DNA of 64,000 bases, taken from positions 124,001 through 188,000 of the forward strand of contig CAWBPD010000001.1 in assembly GCA_963790575.1 (NCBI GenBank), written 5' to 3'. The stretch is from CAVTSA01 sp963790575. Its GTDB lineage: Bacteria > Chloroflexota > Dormibacteria > Dormibacterales > Dormibacteraceae. Shown here piece after piece: positions 34,762-43,115 of the stretch; within the stretch, counting starts at the first letter, position 1, and each line of letters starts with the position of its first letter. The notes below the pieces were generated by a model that made no database searches, was not told the origin of the DNA, and saw only the letters and a program-made list of their open reading frames with translations. A program made the translations under genes and the position numbers.

Positions 34762-35328
34762 TCAGTCAACTGCGCGCCGCTGCGGCTTGGCTGCCGGGCA
34801 GTTGCCAGTAGGCCGGCCACAGGCCCGGAAGTCGCACCATCGGCACAACGCCCCGCCTGACGGCGCTCTTCCCGCGGCACGCTGCCCCAAGCGCTGGCGG
34901 GTGAGGTTGCCGATCAAGACCTGGCAGGCAAGGGTCAACTCGACGCGTTGACGCTCGCTGAGGCCCTCGAGGAGCGCTGCCGTAGCAGAGCCTCGTTCCG
35001 CGCGCAGCGTCAGCGCTGCCGAGCGGCCTTTCCTGGTCAGGACCACCGTCCGAGATCGCTGATCCGACCCGGACTCTCGCTTAACGAGCCGGACCCGGGC
35101 GAGACGGTCAACAAGGCGCACGGCCCCGGAGTGCGTCAACCCGAGGACTTGGCTGAGCCGACGCACTGAGCCGTGTGGGGAAAAATCCAAAAGCGCCACC
35201 AGTGCGGTCGCGCCGACGGCGTCCACTCCGGCGACCTCCGGACCCAGCTCGCGCAAGCGGTCGCTTAGGCCCAACGCGGTCGCGGCCAGCAGATTAGCCA
35301 GGCGCGAGTCGGCGCTCGACACATCCAC
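34762..35328 (-). CDS. MarR-family transcriptional regulator with Cys-rich tail
   Basis: About 188 residues with a winged helix (about 45-120: LSQVLGLTHSGAVRLVDRLARVRLVKRESGSDQRSRTVVLT, shown here as one contiguous family pattern in shortened form: recognition helix SGAVRLVDRL). The C-terminal tail has four Cys residues (CRWCDFRACG...NCP) that could bind metal or sense redox. The start is GTG 35328 or GTG 35322. It is divergent from the SRPBCC gene, and a palindrome lies between them, so it probably represses itself and that gene. Confidence 0.85.
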   Translation of the reverse strand: MDVSSADSRLANLLAATALGLSDRLRELGPEVAGVDAVGATALVALLDFSPHGSVRRLSQVLGLTHSGAVRLVDRLARVRLVKRESGSDQRSRTVVLTRKGRSAALTLRAERGSATAALLEGLSERQRVELTLACQVLIGNLTRQRLGQRAAGRAPSGGALCRWCDFRACGRPTGNCPAAKPQRRAVD

Positions 35329-35356
35329 CCCACCAGCGTAGACGAGCCCGGAGCAG

Positions 35357-35377
35357 ATGTATGATTCGATCACATAT
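35357..35377. promoter_or_regulatory. Candidate MarR operator
   Basis: The perfect core TGATTCGATCA (35362-35372) is extended by imperfect arms (ATGTA on the left, CATAT on the right). It lies between the divergent marR-like gene and the SRPBCC gene, the usual place for a MarR dimer to bind. Confidence 0.5.
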
Positions 35378-35401
35378 CGGCCCACGGCAAAGGAGAAAGA
35401 C

Positions 35402-35839
35402 ATGGCAGGGCTTGTCGCCAGCGCAGAGGTCGAGATCGCCGCACCAGCCGCCGCGGTATGGCAGGCGCTCACCGACCCCGACTGCATCAAGGAGTACTTC
35501 CTGGGCGCAACGGTCGAGACGGATTGGCGCCCGGGCAGCAGTATTACCTGGTCGGGGGAGTACGACGGGCGTCCCTACCAGGACAAGGGGACCGTCATCC
35601 AAATCCGGCCCTACACCCAGCTCGCCATGACCCACTTCAGCCCCATGAGTGGACTGCCCGACGTGCCCGATAACTACCACACCATCACCTACCAACTCGC
35701 CGAACACGGCGGCCACACGCACCTGAGCCTCAGCCAAGACAACAACGCTAGCCCGGAAGAAGTCGAGCACTCCCGCGGCAACTGGCACACGATGCTCGAA
35801 GCGCTCAAGCACTTCGTTGAAACACACGGGGCGGCCTAG
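35402..35839 (+). CDS. SRPBCC/AHSA1-domain protein
   Basis: 145 residues of the START/Bet v1-like fold in its AHSA1 version: EVEIAAPAAAVWQALTDP at the N-terminus, WRPGSSITW in the middle, and a final amphipathic helix (NWHTMLEALKHFVE). Such proteins bind hydrophobic ligands, and several are controlled by an adjacent MarR or ArsR regulator. ATG 35402 has AAAGGAG 6 nt upstream. It is divergent from the MarR gene and probably regulated by it. Confidence 0.88.
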   Translation: MAGLVASAEVEIAAPAAAVWQALTDPDCIKEYFLGATVETDWRPGSSITWSGEYDGRPYQDKGTVIQIRPYTQLAMTHFSPMSGLPDVPDNYHTITYQLAEHGGHTHLSLSQDNNASPEEVEHSRGNWHTMLEALKHFVETHGAA

Positions 35840-36009
35840 CCCTGGCCTAGCCCCGTCCCGGCTGCGGCCGACGACAAAACTCGCGCGGGCTCCAGCACCC
35901 CCGTGCACCTGTGGCCGCCCGGTTCCATGGGATCTCCGTGCGGTCGCCGAGCACGGTCTGCGGGGCGAGGCTGACGATCCTCGGTCCGGGACTTGGCACA
36001 CTTCGCCCA

Positions 36010-36864
36010 ATGGACTACGACCCAACTCAATATCTCGGGAGCGCTTCGCACTACCTGGTTGGGAGGCCGCCTTACTCGGCCGAGCTGGGGAAGGTGCTGG
36101 CGCGTGAGCTGGGCTTGAACGGCACTGGGCATCTGCTCGACGTGGGCTGCGGACCGGGAGTCCTTGCGGTCCAGCTGGCGCCACTCTTTGAGCGTGTGAC
36201 CGCGATCGATCCGGACCCGGGGATGATCGATGAAGCCCGACGGCATACCACGGCCAACGGTGCGACAGTCGACCTGCGCCAGGCGCGGGCCGAGGACATC
36301 GGGACACTCGATCTTCCATCGATGCGCGTGGTCACCTTTGGCCAGTCCTTCCACCGCGTCGACCGCACACCGGTCGCCGAGGCGGTGTATGACCTGCTCG
36401 AGCCGGGGGGCGCTATTGTCCTCGTCGCCCACGACATCGACGCCAGGCCAGCGCCGCCCAGCACGGGCGATCCCTCGATCCCGGACAAGGAGGTGCAAGA
36501 GCTGATCACCAGCTACCTCGGGCCGGACCGCCGGTCGGGCAGTCGTCCCGTCAGCAGCTACCCGTCGGAACGCTGGGAGGTATCGCTGGCCAAGACCCGA
36601 TTCGGCACACCGACGACGATCCACGCGCCGGCCCGCATGGACATCACCCGCGACGTCGACGGCGTCATCTCCCGCTACCTGTCGATGTCGTACGCGGCCC
36701 CACATCTGTTCGGAGACCGACTCGATCAGTTCGTAGACGACCTCAGGCGACTGCTCACCGCGTGCACCCCGACGGGACGTTTTTGGGACTGGCCGGGTGA
36801 TACCGCTGCGGTCATCGGTCGCAAGCCGCACCACTTCGGGATGCCGGGGAAAACCCTGGTGTAG
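36010..36864 (+). CDS. SAM-dependent methyltransferase (class I)
   Basis: 284 residues. It has motif I LLDVGCGPGVLAVQLA (about 45), an acidic ribose-binding strand (VTAIDPDPGMIDEA) and motif IV-like VTFGQSFHRVD. The C-terminal part is family-typical and includes LEPGGAIVLVAHD. The small-molecule substrate is unknown. ATG 36010 is chosen because the upstream frame is not family-like; no Shine-Dalgarno is visible. It shares a direction with the next methyltransferase, but a family B half-element lies between them. Confidence 0.85.
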   Translation: MDYDPTQYLGSASHYLVGRPPYSAELGKVLARELGLNGTGHLLDVGCGPGVLAVQLAPLFERVTAIDPDPGMIDEARRHTTANGATVDLRQARAEDIGTLDLPSMRVVTFGQSFHRVDRTPVAEAVYDLLEPGGAIVLVAHDIDARPAPPSTGDPSIPDKEVQELITSYLGPDRRSGSRPVSSYPSERWEVSLAKTRFGTPTTIHAPARMDITRDVDGVISRYLSMSYAAPHLFGDRLDQFVDDLRRLLTACTPTGRFWDWPGDTAAVIGRKPHHFGMPGKTLV

Positions 36865-36870
36865 GGACAG

Positions 36871-36882
36871 AGTGCGGACACT
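36871..36882. repeat. Family B half-element
   Basis: AGTGCGGACACT contains the right arm of the family B element at 21775-21784 and is almost self-complementary. No left arm is seen nearby. Confidence 0.45.
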
Positions 36883-36912
36883 GATGCCCTACCAGCCGGC
36901 AGAAGCTGGCGC

Positions 36913-36918
36913 TAACCT
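36913..36918 (+). promoter_or_regulatory. -10 element for a leaderless transcript (methyltransferase)
   Basis: TAACCT lies 8 nt before ATG 36927, which has no classical ribosome-binding site. Confidence 0.45.
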
Positions 36919-36926
36919 GCTCGAGG

Positions 36927-37670
36927 ATGGATCTGCCGCGACCCTTCGTCATTCGTGAGAGCACTCACCGCATCCATAACCCGTTGACCCCCGCGAAGCT
37001 GGGCAGACTCGGCGAAGCCCTGCTGCTACGGCGAGGCCAGAGCATCCTCGACCTCGCGTGCGGTTCCGGGGAGATGCTTTGCACCTGGGCTCGCGACCAT
37101 GGCATCAGTGGCCTGGGTGTCGACCTCAGCTCCGACTTCATCGCAGCGGCCCGCGCCCGGGCCGCCGCACTAGGTGTGTCCGGCCGCGTGCGCTTTGAGC
37201 ACGGTGACGCCGCCGGGTATGTGGCTGGTGAGCGAGTTGACGTCGCCGCCTGCCTCGGCGCCACCTGGATCGGTGATGGACTGCTTGGCACGATCGATCT
37301 GCTGGCGCGTTCCCTGCGTTCCGGCGGGCTGATCCTGGTGGGGGAGCCATATTGGATTCGCGTCCCGGCCACCGACGAACTGGCCCGGGCCTGCCATGCG
37401 CGAGACCGCGGCGAGTGGTCGACCTTGCCCGAGTTGATGTCCGCGCTCCGGAATCATGCCCTCGACTTGGTGCAGATGGTGCTCGCGGATCCGGACGACT
37501 GGGACGCGTACCACGGCCTGCAGTGGCTGAACGTTCGCCGCTGGCTTGACGCGAACCCTGCGGACGAGCTCTGGCCCGAGCTGCGTGCCGAGCTCGATCG
37601 CGCGCCGGCGGATCACCTGGTGACGCGTGAGCATCTCGGCTGGGGGGTGTTTGCGCTCATACCCAAGTGA
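36927..37670 (+). CDS. SAM-dependent methyltransferase (class I)
   Basis: 247 residues. Motif I is ILDLACGSGEMLCTWA (about 40), followed by GLGVDLSSDFIAAA and VACLGATWIGDG. It resembles small-molecule methyltransferases of the UbiE/YcgJ type. It is not closely similar to the preceding methyltransferase outside the SAM motifs, so a tandem duplication is unlikely. Start ATG 36927 has TAACCT 8 nt upstream. Confidence 0.85.
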   Translation: MDLPRPFVIRESTHRIHNPLTPAKLGRLGEALLLRRGQSILDLACGSGEMLCTWARDHGISGLGVDLSSDFIAAARARAAALGVSGRVRFEHGDAAGYVAGERVDVAACLGATWIGDGLLGTIDLLARSLRSGGLILVGEPYWIRVPATDELARACHARDRGEWSTLPELMSALRNHALDLVQMVLADPDDWDAYHGLQWLNVRRWLDANPADELWPELRAELDRAPADHLVTREHLGWGVFALIPK

Positions 37671-37768
37671 GCGAATGACTGCCGATTTGGGTGGTGCGGC
37701 CTGCGAGCTGCGGGAGTCGTCCAACCCCCCGTTGGCGCCGAGTGACGCGATCCGTCCGGCGTGCAGAG

Positions 37769-38235
37769 TCAGCAGACTGTCTCTATCGGGCCGGTGAACG
37801 CCAGGCGTCCGCCTCGCGACTGCGCAGGGTGCGCGTTGAGCCGCGCGGCCTGCCGCGTGAGGTGATCGCGTTCGGAGAGGCTGGGCGCTGATCGGGCGGC
37901 TTCGGCGTAAAGCCGGGCCGCCGTCACCGGGTCACCGTCACGCTCGTGCAGGTACGCCGCGGCGGCGGTGTGGCGGGGCAGGGCGGGGTCGAGCTGCGCC
38001 AGGGCGGCCAGGCCGGCCCGCGGGCCGTCGGCCTCACCGACCGCGACAGCCCGGTTGAGGCGGGCCACCGGGCTGTCGGTGAGGCGCACCAGTTCGTCAT
38101 ACCACTCGACGATCTGCACCCAGTCAATCTCATCGGCCGTCCGGGCGTCGGCGTGCAGCGCGGCGATGGCGGCCTGGGCCTGGAACTCGCCCAGGCGGTC
38201 GCGGGCGAGGGCTGTCTGGAGCACGTCGAACCTCG
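37769..38235 (-). pseudogene. C-terminal remnant of an ECF42-type sigma factor
   Basis: The frame from about 38233 to 37769 encodes the C-terminal helical/TPR domain of the ECF42 group (AAIAALHADARTADEIDWVQIVEWYDEL, split by motif: ADEIDWVQIV and LNRAVAVGEADGP). The sigma2 and sigma4 domains that should precede it are missing; instead the frame runs antisense to nothing recognisable and the DGPF gene sits directly upstream, one base out of frame. A deletion that joined two neighbouring genes explains this best. Confidence 0.8.
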
Positions 38236-38239
38236 AGCC

Positions 38240-38595
38240 ACTCGTGGATCGGCTTCCCACCCGCGCGGAGCCGCGGACAGCTCGCCGGCCAGCTCGAGTG
38301 CCCGCTCGTAGGTCTCGACGTCGATCACCATCCAGCCGGCGATCAGGTCCTTGGTCTCCGCGAACGGGCCGTCGGTGACCGGCGGCCGCCCCTCGCCGTC
38401 GTAGCGGACCCACGTGCCCTCCGGTGAGAGCGCCTGACCGTCGACGAACTCACCGGTGCCCTCGAGCCGAGCGGCGAAGTCATTCATGTACTGCACGTGG
38501 GCCGAAAACTCCTCCGGCGTCCACTGCTCCATCGGCACATCGTTGACCGCTGCCGGCGCGCCCCGGTAATGCTTCAGCAGCAAGTACTTGGCCAT
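38240..38595 (-). pseudogene. DGPF/YCII-domain protein, 3'-truncated
   Basis: ATG 38595 (with GGAG and GAGG upstream) starts a YCII-related protein: MAKYLLLKHYRG, then the diagnostic VTDGPFAETKD (about 78) and GWMVIDVETYERALELA. After about residue 110 the usual end is absent and the frame runs into the ECF42 remnant out of frame. DGPF proteins are the usual genomic partners of ECF42 sigma factors, so both fragments come from one original operon. A shortened DGPF protein might still fold. Confidence 0.75.
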
Positions 38596-38766
38596 CCTCT
38601 TTCTCCGTCGTGTGGCGGGGCCCATTGTGGGCCTCTTCACTCCACGGACGGAGCCGCGAGCGGGTTCTCGACATCCCAGCGCGGTTGCCTGCGTGCCTCG
38701 TGTCCGCATCCGCCACGGTCGGCCGGCCGCCCAGCACCCTCGGGGTTACTTCTTGATCCGAGCGCT

Positions 38767-38772
38767 TACTCT
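38767..38772 (+). promoter_or_regulatory. -10 element for a leaderless transcript (LuxR-hydrolase)
   Basis: TACTCT lies 6 nt before GTG 38779, which has no Shine-Dalgarno. Confidence 0.45.
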
Positions 38773-38778
38773 GCCGGT

Positions 38779-39813
38779 GTGGATCCGCGGACCCGCTACG
38801 CGGCCTCGGGTGACGTCCGCATCGCTTACCAGGTGACCGGCGAAGGCCCTGTCGACCTGGTGATGGTGCCAGGGCTCACATCTCACCTGGAAGCGCAGTG
38901 GCAGTGGCCGGTCTACCGCCGATTCATGTCCGCGCTCTCGAGGCGCTGCCGGCTGGTCCGTTTCGACAAGCGCGGGACCGGCATGTCGGATCCGGTGACC
39001 GAGCTGCCCGACCTCGATCAGCGTCTGGCTGACCTGATCGCCGTGATGGACGCTGCGGGGGTCCAGCGCGGCGTACTGCTCGGCTATTCGGAGGGCGGGT
39101 CGATCGCGATTACGGCTGCCGTGCGCCGGCCCGACCGGGTCCGTGGCCTGGTTCTGTACGGCACGTCGCCGCGCCGGCCGCCGCCCTGGGCGATGGCTCA
39201 GCTGCGCGAGATGGTCGAACACTGGGGTGAGGGCTTGAGCCAAGACCTCTTCGCGCCCGGCGAAGGTACCGAAGGCCGTGCACGGCTGGCCACCCTCGAG
39301 CGAATGGCGGCGAGTCCGGGCATGGCCCGGGCCGTTGTCGACGCCCTGGCCAAGGTCGACGTGACGGAGACGTTGGACCGGATCTCGGTGCCTACGCTGG
39401 TCGTCCATCGCACTGGCGACGTGATCCCGGTCCGAGATGCCCGCTACGCCGCCCGCCGCATCCCGGGCGCACGCCTGGTGGAGCTTTCAGGCACACAGCA
39501 CATGCCGTGGCTGGGTGACTGGAACCTCGTGGTGCGCGTCATCGGCGACTTCTTGGACGAGCTGGCAGGCCACTTGACCTCAGCTCCGCCCGTGCCACGG
39601 GTGAAGTCGGGTTGGCGCGGGTTGTCACCCGCCGAGTTGTCGGTCGCGCGTCTGGTCGCCGAAGGCCTTTCGAATCCCGAGGTTGCGGCGCGGCTCTACC
39701 TATCCCGAAAGACGGTCGAGACGCACCTCAAGCGGATCTTCCTCAAGGCCGGCGTTGAGTCGCGAGCTCAGCTGGCTGCCGAATTCACACGGGAGACGGC
39801 CGCAATTACCTGA
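38779..39813 (+). CDS. Alpha/beta hydrolase fused to a LuxR-type DNA-binding domain
   Basis: 344 residues. Residues about 10-265 are an alpha/beta hydrolase with nucleophile elbow GYSEGG (about 97), VHRTGDVIPV (acid region) and a catalytic-type His in GTQHMPW. Residues about 278-340 are a LuxR/GerE helix-turn-helix (LSPAELSVARLVAEGLSNPEVAARL, then RKTVETHLKRIFLKAGV). Such proteins may sense or cleave a small ligand and regulate genes. GTG 38779 is preferred over the far upstream start, since the extra 94 residues are not protein-like. Confidence 0.88.
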   Translation: MDPRTRYAASGDVRIAYQVTGEGPVDLVMVPGLTSHLEAQWQWPVYRRFMSALSRRCRLVRFDKRGTGMSDPVTELPDLDQRLADLIAVMDAAGVQRGVLLGYSEGGSIAITAAVRRPDRVRGLVLYGTSPRRPPPWAMAQLREMVEHWGEGLSQDLFAPGEGTEGRARLATLERMAASPGMARAVVDALAKVDVTETLDRISVPTLVVHRTGDVIPVRDARYAARRIPGARLVELSGTQHMPWLGDWNLVVRVIGDFLDELAGHLTSAPPVPRVKSGWRGLSPAELSVARLVAEGLSNPEVAARLYLSRKTVETHLKRIFLKAGVESRAQLAAEFTRETAAIT

Positions 39814-39857
39814 GCTCAGGGTCGCCTTGATCAGACGGTCGGCGGTCCACTCATGGT

Positions 39858-41003
39858 GTGTACGACATCATCATCGTCGGCGCGCGCTGTGCCGGCTCGC
39901 CGCTGGCGATGCTGCTGGCCCGATCGGGCAAACGGGTCCTGCTCGTCGACAGAGCGCCACTTCCCAGCGACACCGTCAATGGCCACCTGATCAAGCCGGC
40001 CGGCGTGGCTCGTCTCGCGAACTGGGGCCTGCTGGATCGAGTGATCGCGTCCGGGGCGCCGCCGGTGTGGCGCCGACGGGTCGAGATGCCGGACGTCGTC
40101 CTGGAGCGGCCGCTGCCAAGGGGGTCGGCGCCAATCCTGGCGCCAAGGCGTCACGTCCTGGACGCAATCTTGCTGGACGCCGCCTGCCGGGCGGGCGCCG
40201 AGGTCCGCGATCGCACGGCTTTGACAGGGCTGGTGACCGACGGCCGCGGCCGCATCGTCGGCGTGCGTCTTCGGTCCAGGGGCGGTGAGCTCGTAGAAGA
40301 AACCGGGATCGTGGTGGGCGCCGACGGCCGCCACTCGACGGTCGCCCACCAGGTCGGGGCGGCGTTCACACAGCATGTGACACCGGTGACCGCCGCGTAC
40401 TGGGCGTACTGGGAGGGAGTGTGCCCGGATGCCTTCGCGATCCGGTACCGGCCTGGCGCGATGAGCGGGGCCTTCCCCACCAATGACGGGCAGACGATTG
40501 TCTTCGTGGCCGTCCCTGCCTCAGTGGCGACCGAGTTCCGGTGCAACCTACAAGGCGCCTACCACTATTGGTTGAGGCGCTTCGCCGGCCTGGCCGAGGT
40601 ACTGGGTTCGGCGCGGGTTGCGTCGCGCGTGCTGGGAGTGGTGGATCTCCCCAACTTTTTCCGGGTTTCGGCGGGACCTGGCTGGGCCCTCGCCGGTGAT
40701 GCCGGCCACCACAAGGACCCACTGGCGGCGCGCGGCATCACCGACGCCTTCCGCGATGCGGATGCACTGGCCGCCGCCGTCATCGGGTCCATGGCCTCGG
40801 GTCCGGCTGCTCTGGATGCCGCCCTCGCCGGCTACGCCGTCGACCGGGATGCGGCCGCGCAGGATGTCTACCGATGGAACCTGGCGCTGGCTGCGTCTGA
40901 CCACTCGGATTCCTCACGCACCGCCGAACTGGTGAGGCAGCTCGTGGAAGCCGAGGCGCGGGTCGATGAGCCTGTTCTGACGCGCGCGCAACCTGTTGGT
41001 TGA
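39858..41003 (+). CDS. FAD-dependent oxidoreductase (geranylgeranyl reductase/monooxygenase type)
   Basis: 381 residues. The FAD Rossmann motif is IIVGARCAGSPLAMLLA (about 5-22), with a DG-type motif VVGADGRHS (about 150) and the late FAD motif LAGDAGHHKDPLAARGI (about 275), typical of PHBH-fold flavoproteins. Substrate unknown. GTG 39858 is the start. It ends 8 nt inside the open frame of the PRPP-synthetase fragment. Confidence 0.85.
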   Translation: MYDIIIVGARCAGSPLAMLLARSGKRVLLVDRAPLPSDTVNGHLIKPAGVARLANWGLLDRVIASGAPPVWRRRVEMPDVVLERPLPRGSAPILAPRRHVLDAILLDAACRAGAEVRDRTALTGLVTDGRGRIVGVRLRSRGGELVEETGIVVGADGRHSTVAHQVGAAFTQHVTPVTAAYWAYWEGVCPDAFAIRYRPGAMSGAFPTNDGQTIVFVAVPASVATEFRCNLQGAYHYWLRRFAGLAEVLGSARVASRVLGVVDLPNFFRVSAGPGWALAGDAGHHKDPLAARGITDAFRDADALAAAVIGSMASGPAALDAALAGYAVDRDAAAQDVYRWNLALAASDHSDSSRTAELVRQLVEAEARVDEPVLTRAQPVG

Positions 41004-41616
41004 ATGCGCGCGTGTCCTTACGCCCCGGGCCTTGGGTGGGCCGTTGGTGCCCGTCGACCACCTCAATGCGCTGCAAGAACTCGCGACCCACTTCCGCCGG
41101 CGTGACCTTGGGAACGTGGTCGTCGTCTCCCCCGATCTCGGAAACGCCAAACCGGCGACCGTATTCGCGCGCATGCTCGGGGTCCCGGTTGCGGCCGCTG
41201 TCAAGGAGCGGATCGCGGACGACCGTGTCGTCATCTCGGCCATCGTCGGTGCCGTGCGCGAGAAGAACATCATCGTCCTGGAGGACGAGATCGCGAACGG
41301 AGGCACGATCGCTGAGTTGCTGCTGCGCTTGCGGGAGCAGGATGTAGGTTGGGTATCGGTCGCCTGCACCCATGGGCTCTTCACAGGGCCGGCGATCGCT
41401 CGCCTAACTGCTCCGCGGACAGGTGCCACCGAGATCGTGACGACGAACACAGTTCCGCTTCTCGAGGAGAAGCGAGTTCAGGCCAAGATCACCGTGCTCT
41501 CGGTCGCTCCTCTGCTCGCCGAGGCAATCCGGCGCATCCACGACGGACGGTCGGTGAGCGCACTCTTCCCGGCGGCTCGCTCGCAGGCTGTTCCGGAGCC
41601 ACAAACCCGCGCCTGA
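40996..41616 (+). pseudogene. C-terminal half of a ribose-phosphate pyrophosphokinase
   Basis: From about 41045 the frame matches the second half of PRPP synthetase: PVDHLNALQELA, VVVSPDLGNAKPATVFA, then the PRPP-binding loop (IIVLEDEIANGGTIAEL) and VACTHGLFTGPA. The N-terminal domain (about 130 residues, with the ATP and subunit contacts) is absent; the upstream frame overlaps the end of the FAD gene. A normal enzyme has about 315 residues. It could be expressed from TTG 40996 but should not make PRPP. Confidence 0.75.
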
Positions 41617-41626
41617 GCGCGATTGA

Positions 41627-41836
41627 GTGGGAGCCGCACCTCTCGTTTTCTGGGACTTCGACGGCACCCTCGCCTGGCGTCAGGACGGCTGGGTGTCTCA
41701 GGGGCTCGCTTGGCAGGCATTCGCCCGATCCTGGCGGACGCGATTTACCGCTTACGGGACGATCGTCATACTCGACCGGAACTCCGTCCGAATACGGCTT
41801 GCGTTCGGGCGCTCGACCAGGTTGCCGAGAACCTGA
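41627..41836 (+). pseudogene. HAD-hydrolase N-terminal fragment
   Basis: GTG 41627 opens with the HAD motif I (VFWDFDGTLAW) and a few family-like residues, then becomes unrecognisable and stops after 69 codons. The other HAD motifs are absent. It lies between the PRPP-synthetase fragment and the broken Gfo/Idh gene. Confidence 0.6.
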
Positions 41837-41902
41837 CGGACTACGCTCGATGGAGCGGCGATTGCCGCGGCGCACGCGGACCTGGTCGATAGGGGGCGGA
41901 CG

Positions 41903-42926
41903 ATGGATCGGCTTCGAGTAGGCATTCTCGGTTGCGGAAAACGGGTTTCGATGTTCCATGCCGGGCCGCTGGCGGCATTGGAGGGGGTCCGGATTGCGGG
42001 TCTGGTCGATCCCAATCCTGAGAGCATCGCAACTCTTCGCCGGACGTGTGCCTCTCGATGGCGTCCCCGCATTCGGATCTCCCGGTGAGCTCTACGACCG
42101 CGTCGAGGTCGATGCCGTCCTGGTGTCGACTCCCCACACGATGCACTACCCCATGATCATGGAGGCACTGGAGCGTGGTCTCCACGTGCTGAGTGAGAAG
42201 CCGCTCGCCTGCACGCCCGAGGAGGCCCATGACATCGCGGTCGCGACGGCTGCCTCGGGGCTGACGGTCACGATCGCCTACCAGCGTCGCTTGGATCCCG
42301 CCTACCTCTACATGCGCGACGCCATCGTCCGGGGGGATCTCGGCGAGCTGCAGGCCGTCTCCATCACGTGCGGGCAGCACTGGGGCGCAGGGACGCGCAC
42401 GGGTTGGCGTCAGCTTTCAGAGCTGTCGGGGGGCGGGATGCTGATGGACACCGGCAGCCATATCGTCGACGTGTTGTGCTGGCTCGTCGACAGACCGTTT
42501 CTTGACATCCACGCCATCGTGGACGACAGAGGCCGGCCAGTGGACATCGACACTACCGCCCTGATCGCATTCGAAGGCGGCGTGCAAGCGCAGTTAGCGG
42601 TGCTGGGAGGTATGCCTTGCAGGCACCTCGAGAGTGTGGTCGTCAGTGGCACCGAAGCGGCGCTGCGCTATGAGAACGACCCTCAGTATCCGTTCCGGCA
42701 AGGGTCGGTTACCCGATATTCCGAAGATGCGGAGACGCGGCCCTTGAATTTGCGAGCCGGAGTCGGCGAGGTTGTCAAGGCATGGGTGGCGGCCATTCGC
42801 GGACAGCGCGAGAACCCGTGTCCCCCGAGCGCCGGCGTACGTGTCGCCGAGTTGACCCAGGCCATACTGGAGGCGGGTCGGGGGGCGCGCGCAACGGAAG
42901 TCGCCGGCCCGCCATCGCAGCTCTGA
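41903..42926 (+). pseudogene. Gfo/Idh/MocA-family oxidoreductase with a frameshift
   Basis: ATG 41903 starts the Rossmann fold (RVGILGCGKRVSMFHAGPL ... GLVDPNPESIATL). The sensible sequence then moves one base on, at about 42035-42045, and continues (FAGRVPLDGVPAFGSP, VSTPHTMHYP, SEKPLACTPEEA, GGGMLMDTGSHIVD) to the stop at 42926. The dinucleotide motif, EKP motif and substrate-domain motifs are therefore all present but split. Restored, it would have about 340 residues. It precedes a TIM-barrel isomerase gene, a common partner in sugar or inositol breakdown. Confidence 0.85.
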
Positions 42927-43115
42927 CCGCGCGGCAGGGCGCCGGCCTAACGACACTGATGACGTCCCGAGCTGGAGGCGGTCAGCTTCTCCGGCGAGCG
43001 ACCGCAACCGCCCACCAACTCGTCTCATGAAGGAACGAGTAGGCCTACGGTCAACCTACGCTCCCGCCCGTATCCCGCTGCGGCGCCGCGAGGGTCCCTG
43101 GTTGTGGAGGGGAAT

